A stretch of DNA of 7,745 nucleotides, taken from the NCBI GenBank assembly GCA_021785315.1, contig JAJYFX010000073.1:1-7745 (forward strand). The letters run 5' to 3'. The DNA is from Actinomycetes bacterium. Lineage in GTDB: Bacteria; Actinomycetota; Acidimicrobiia; Acidimicrobiales; Acidimicrobiaceae. The position numbers were made by a program, and so were the translations under genes. The notes under the pieces were generated by a model that did not search any database, had not been told where the DNA came from, and worked only from the letters and a program-made list of their open reading frames with translations. Each line of letters opens with the position of its first letter. Position 1 is the first letter of the stretch. Of this stretch, positions 6,020 through 7,745 are shown piece by piece.

Positions 6020-7092
6020 TGCTCTCCTAACTGGGATCGAGACGCGCTCGCCCTTATTGCCGCACCTTGATCATGAACCAAATCAGCTACTGATTTCAAT
6101 ATCCGTGGATCTGAATCAGGCAGAACGCCATGTCCAAGATTGAAAATGTAACCAACCGACCTGGCAGAGGATGCCAGCACCTTTTTCGATTCGGCGATGG
6201 CTATATCGTGGCCTATCAGGATGTTGACTGGATCCAGATTTCCCTGAAGCGCAACTTTGCCTTGGGTCAGACGATGTGCTTCTTCGAGACTAATGCGGTC
6301 ATCCACGCCGACGGCACTGGAACCGGAGCGCGCCATTTGATCCAGCAGTCCCGCTGTGCCAACCCCAAAATGTATCGACGGCACGTTTTTTTCAGCAAGC
6401 GCGCTAAATATTGCGTTGGAGTAAGGAGCCACCATAACCCGGTACTCGGACGGAGATAGTATTCCAGCCCACGAGTCAAATAACTGGTACATGGAAGCAC
6501 CTGCGGCTATCTGAGATTCGAGGGATGCAATTGCCAGTCGAGAGAGCCGTTCCATCAGCTTGTGCCAGAGGGCGGGATTGGAGCGCATTAGCGACTTGGT
6601 CTTGATGTAACTTCTGCTTGGGCCACCCTCTATTAGATAGCTGGCAACGGTGAATGGCGCGCCGGCGAAACCGATAAGGGGCACTTGCAATTCTGCGACA
6701 AGTATCTTTATCGTTTCAAGCACATAGCTGGTATCGGTTTCTGGTTCTAGGTTGCGAAGCCGTACAAGGTCGTCATCATGGCGGAAAGGTCGCTGGACCA
6801 CCGGTCCCTTGCCTTCGACCACCTCTATTCCAAACCCAATGGCAAATACTGGGACGATGATGTCAGAGTAGAGAATTGCAGCGTCCACACCGTAGCGCTG
6901 AACTGGCTGAAGGGTGATTTCAGCGCTGAGCCGCGGATCCTTGATCGTGTCTAGGATTGATCCGCGTTTCCTTACGGCTCGATATTCCGGTAGCGAACGT
7001 CCTGCCTGACGCATAAACCAAACGGGAACCCTCGGTGTAGGCATGCCCTGAGCGGCTTTGATTACAAGATCATTTATCACTTTTTGGGACAA
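6016..7092 (-). CDS. hemE: Uroporphyrinogen decarboxylase
   Basis: HemE removes four carboxyl groups from the acetate side chains of uroporphyrinogen III, giving coproporphyrinogen III. This is the step that commits the shared tetrapyrrole precursor to heme rather than to siroheme or cobalamin. The 358 residues match the family length. Signature 1 is PVWFMRQAGRSLPEYR (23-38), with Arg28 and Arg32 for substrate carboxylates. YSDIIVP (75-81) carries the catalytic Asp77. Signature 2 is IGFAGAPFTVASYLIEG (140-156) with Tyr152, FDSWAG is at 205-210, and FNLGHGVLPDSDP (317-329) holds the active-site His321. The TTG start is firm: an in-frame TGA lies at 7108-7110, no other start codon lies between, and GAAGGG sits 7 bases upstream. 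hemE is the first gene of a two-gene unit with hemY. It is divergent from the helicase gene, so its promoter should lie in 7093-7274. Confidence 0.98.
   Translation of the reverse strand: MSQKVINDLVIKAAQGMPTPRVPVWFMRQAGRSLPEYRAVRKRGSILDTIKDPRLSAEITLQPVQRYGVDAAILYSDIIVPVFAIGFGIEVVEGKGPVVQRPFRHDDDLVRLRNLEPETDTSYVLETIKILVAELQVPLIGFAGAPFTVASYLIEGGPSRSYIKTKSLMRSNPALWHKLMERLSRLAIASLESQIAAGASMYQLFDSWAGILSPSEYRVMVAPYSNAIFSALAEKNVPSIHFGVGTAGLLDQMARSGSSAVGVDDRISLEEAHRLTQGKVALQGNLDPVNILIGHDIAIAESKKVLASSARSVGYIFNLGHGVLPDSDPRILKSVADLVHDQGAAIRASASRSQLGEQ
6023..6028 (-). promoter_or_regulatory. Ribosome binding site of hemY inside the hemE 3' end
   Basis: On the minus strand AGGAGA lies within the last sense codons of hemE, 3-4 bases before the hemY GTG (6019-6017). 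That GTG shares bases with the hemE TGA (6018-6016). This supports the GTG start and coupled translation of the two genes. Confidence 0.7.
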
Positions 7093-7098
7093 ATCCCA
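7085..7098 (-). promoter_or_regulatory. hemE: Small hairpin enclosing the hemE start codon
   Basis: On the minus strand TGGGA and TCCCA form a perfect 5-bp stem around a 4-base loop TTTG, and the initiator TTG is in that loop. The Shine-Dalgarno GAAGGG lies just upstream and stays unpaired. The structure is seen directly. That it modulates initiation is inference, and a stem this short may occur by chance. Confidence 0.3.
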
Positions 7099-7274
7099 GC
7101 CCTTCGTTCAATGCTTATGCAAGCTTAGGAGCAATCACGAACGATCGTATTGCGAAGTTTTGATTTGTCGCCGCGGCCAGGCTGATCAGTTTAAGACGCC
7201 TTGGGATGAGGAACTGAGCCCGATCAAAGATAGAATGGATAGTTATTTTATTTTCAACTTTGGAAAAGGTTTAA
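7093..7274. other. Divergent intergenic region between hemE and the HelD-like gene
   Basis: These 182 bases should hold promoters for both genes. The part near the helicase gene (7231-7262) is AT-rich, with TAGAAT at 7231-7236 as a possible -10 element, but I cannot match a good -35 to it. On the hemE side I see no convincing pair. An 8-base palindrome ACGATCGT lies at 7141-7148. No ORF or RNA gene is recognisable. Confidence 0.4.
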
Positions 7275-7745
7275 GTGTCAGTAAATCCTGATTTGGCTGC
7301 CGAGCGAAAGTTTTTGGCCAAAGCTAACGATCGTTTGGAAACGATGAGAAAATCCGCTCGCGAGATGATGGACTTGGCACTTGCTAGTCCGCGCGGGGGA
7401 ACCCACCAAGCCAGGGCGGAGAGAGATGTTATCGTCCGCCATAGTCTCGCACGTCTGGAGCAACTTGAAATCGGAGACCAGGCGCTGAGCTTTGGCGGCA
7501 TTGACTACGACGCGAGTCTTGGGCACGTTGCCAGTTTTCATATCGGAAGGCTTGCAGTTGCGGACGAGGATATGGAGCCTCTGGTTGTTGACTGGAGGGC
7601 ACCCGTTGCCGAGCCGTTTTATAGAGCCACCGGGAAAGACCCCATGAGACTCACCAGGAGGAGACATTTCGCGCTCGAGGATCGCGACATATCTGCCATC
7701 GAGGACGAGTTTTTCAGCAGTGAAAGCCTCTCGGGAGGACCGTGG
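7275..7745 (+). CDS. HelD-like UvrD/Rep-superfamily helicase, N-terminal part (runs off right edge)
   Basis: I translated 157 codons from a GTG at 7275. An in-frame TAA directly precedes it (7272-7274) and AAAAGG lies 5 bases upstream, so the start is firm. Residues 6-65 are charged and helical, as in the N-terminal coiled-coil region of HelD proteins, with the family-typical QARAERDVIVRHSLARLEQL (45-64). A compact segment follows with FHIGRLAV (88-95) and the diagnostic VDWRAPVAEPFYRATG (105-120). The Walker A and other helicase motifs would lie beyond the window and are not seen. HelD proteins bind RNA polymerase in Gram-positive bacteria, release it from stalled or nucleic-acid-bound states and use ATP. 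In some actinobacteria they contribute to rifampicin tolerance. The gene would be about 700 residues if complete. Family call rests on the N-terminal motifs only; a truncated or non-HelD UvrD relative is possible. Confidence 0.87.
   Translation, partial: MSVNPDLAAERKFLAKANDRLETMRKSAREMMDLALASPRGGTHQARAERDVIVRHSLARLEQLEIGDQALSFGGIDYDASLGHVASFHIGRLAVADEDMEPLVVDWRAPVAEPFYRATGKDPMRLTRRRHFALEDRDISAIEDEFFSSESLSGGPW

Noticed and set aside
5505..6143. Several plus-strand open frames across hemY and the end of hemE.
   Set aside because: They overlap confidently assigned minus-strand enzymes and have no ribosome sites or recognisable domains.
1..7745. Search for CRISPR arrays, transposons, phage genes, toxin-antitoxin pairs or an unknown multi-gene system.
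   Set aside because: No regular repeats, terminal inverted repeats with a transposase, or clusters of unrecognised genes were seen; every sizeable gene belongs to a known family.

Overview
The window reads as a stretch of core chromosome from an actinobacterium with mid-range GC. An Acidimicrobiia-like lineage is my best guess. The reasons are a PAC2-family protein and a HelD-type helicase of actinobacterial style, a GtrA-like membrane protein, heavy use of GTG and TTG start codons, and clear Shine-Dalgarno sites. This assignment is inference from gene content, not from a marker gene. I see no insertion sequence, CRISPR array, rRNA or tRNA, phage gene or obvious foreign island.

Layout from left to right: (1) 1-818, minus strand, a PAC2-family protein whose C-terminus runs off the left edge. 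(2) 987-1424, plus strand, a small GNAT acetyltransferase. It is divergent from the PAC2 gene across a gap of about 170 bases. (3) 1425-1618, an intergenic stretch with two inverted repeats just before gltA. (4) 1619-2893, plus strand, a complete type II citrate synthase with all catalytic residues. A perfect 13-bp inverted repeat begins 8 bases after its stop. (5) 3025-3525, plus strand, a four-helix GtrA-like membrane protein. (6) 3598-4653, plus strand, cobT for the lower-ligand step of cobalamin synthesis. (7) 4640-6019 and 6016-7092, minus strand, a two-gene heme operon read hemE then hemY. It ends tail-to-tail with cobT in a 14-bp overlap. (8) 7275-7745, plus strand, the N-terminal part of a HelD-like helicase that leaves the right edge. 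It is divergent from hemE across 182 bases.

Functionally, the right half brings together two tetrapyrrole branches. HemE commits uroporphyrinogen III to heme through coproporphyrinogen III, and HemY oxidises the porphyrinogen. CobT, on the opposite strand, acts late in the cobalamin branch from the same precursor. Citrate synthase supplies the entry step of the TCA cycle. The PAC2, GNAT, GtrA and HelD genes have no visible pathway link to these.

I did not find an undescribed multi-gene system. The most notable points are small-scale. Seven of eight genes start with GTG or TTG, five of them firmly fixed by an upstream in-frame stop. A 13-bp perfect inverted repeat after gltA argues for a later GtrA start than the longest reading frame gives. 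A symmetric TGTGGCA-N7-TGCCACA site lies upstream of gltA. The hemE start codon lies in the loop of a small hairpin. CobT has Asp where I recall the family usually has Glu.
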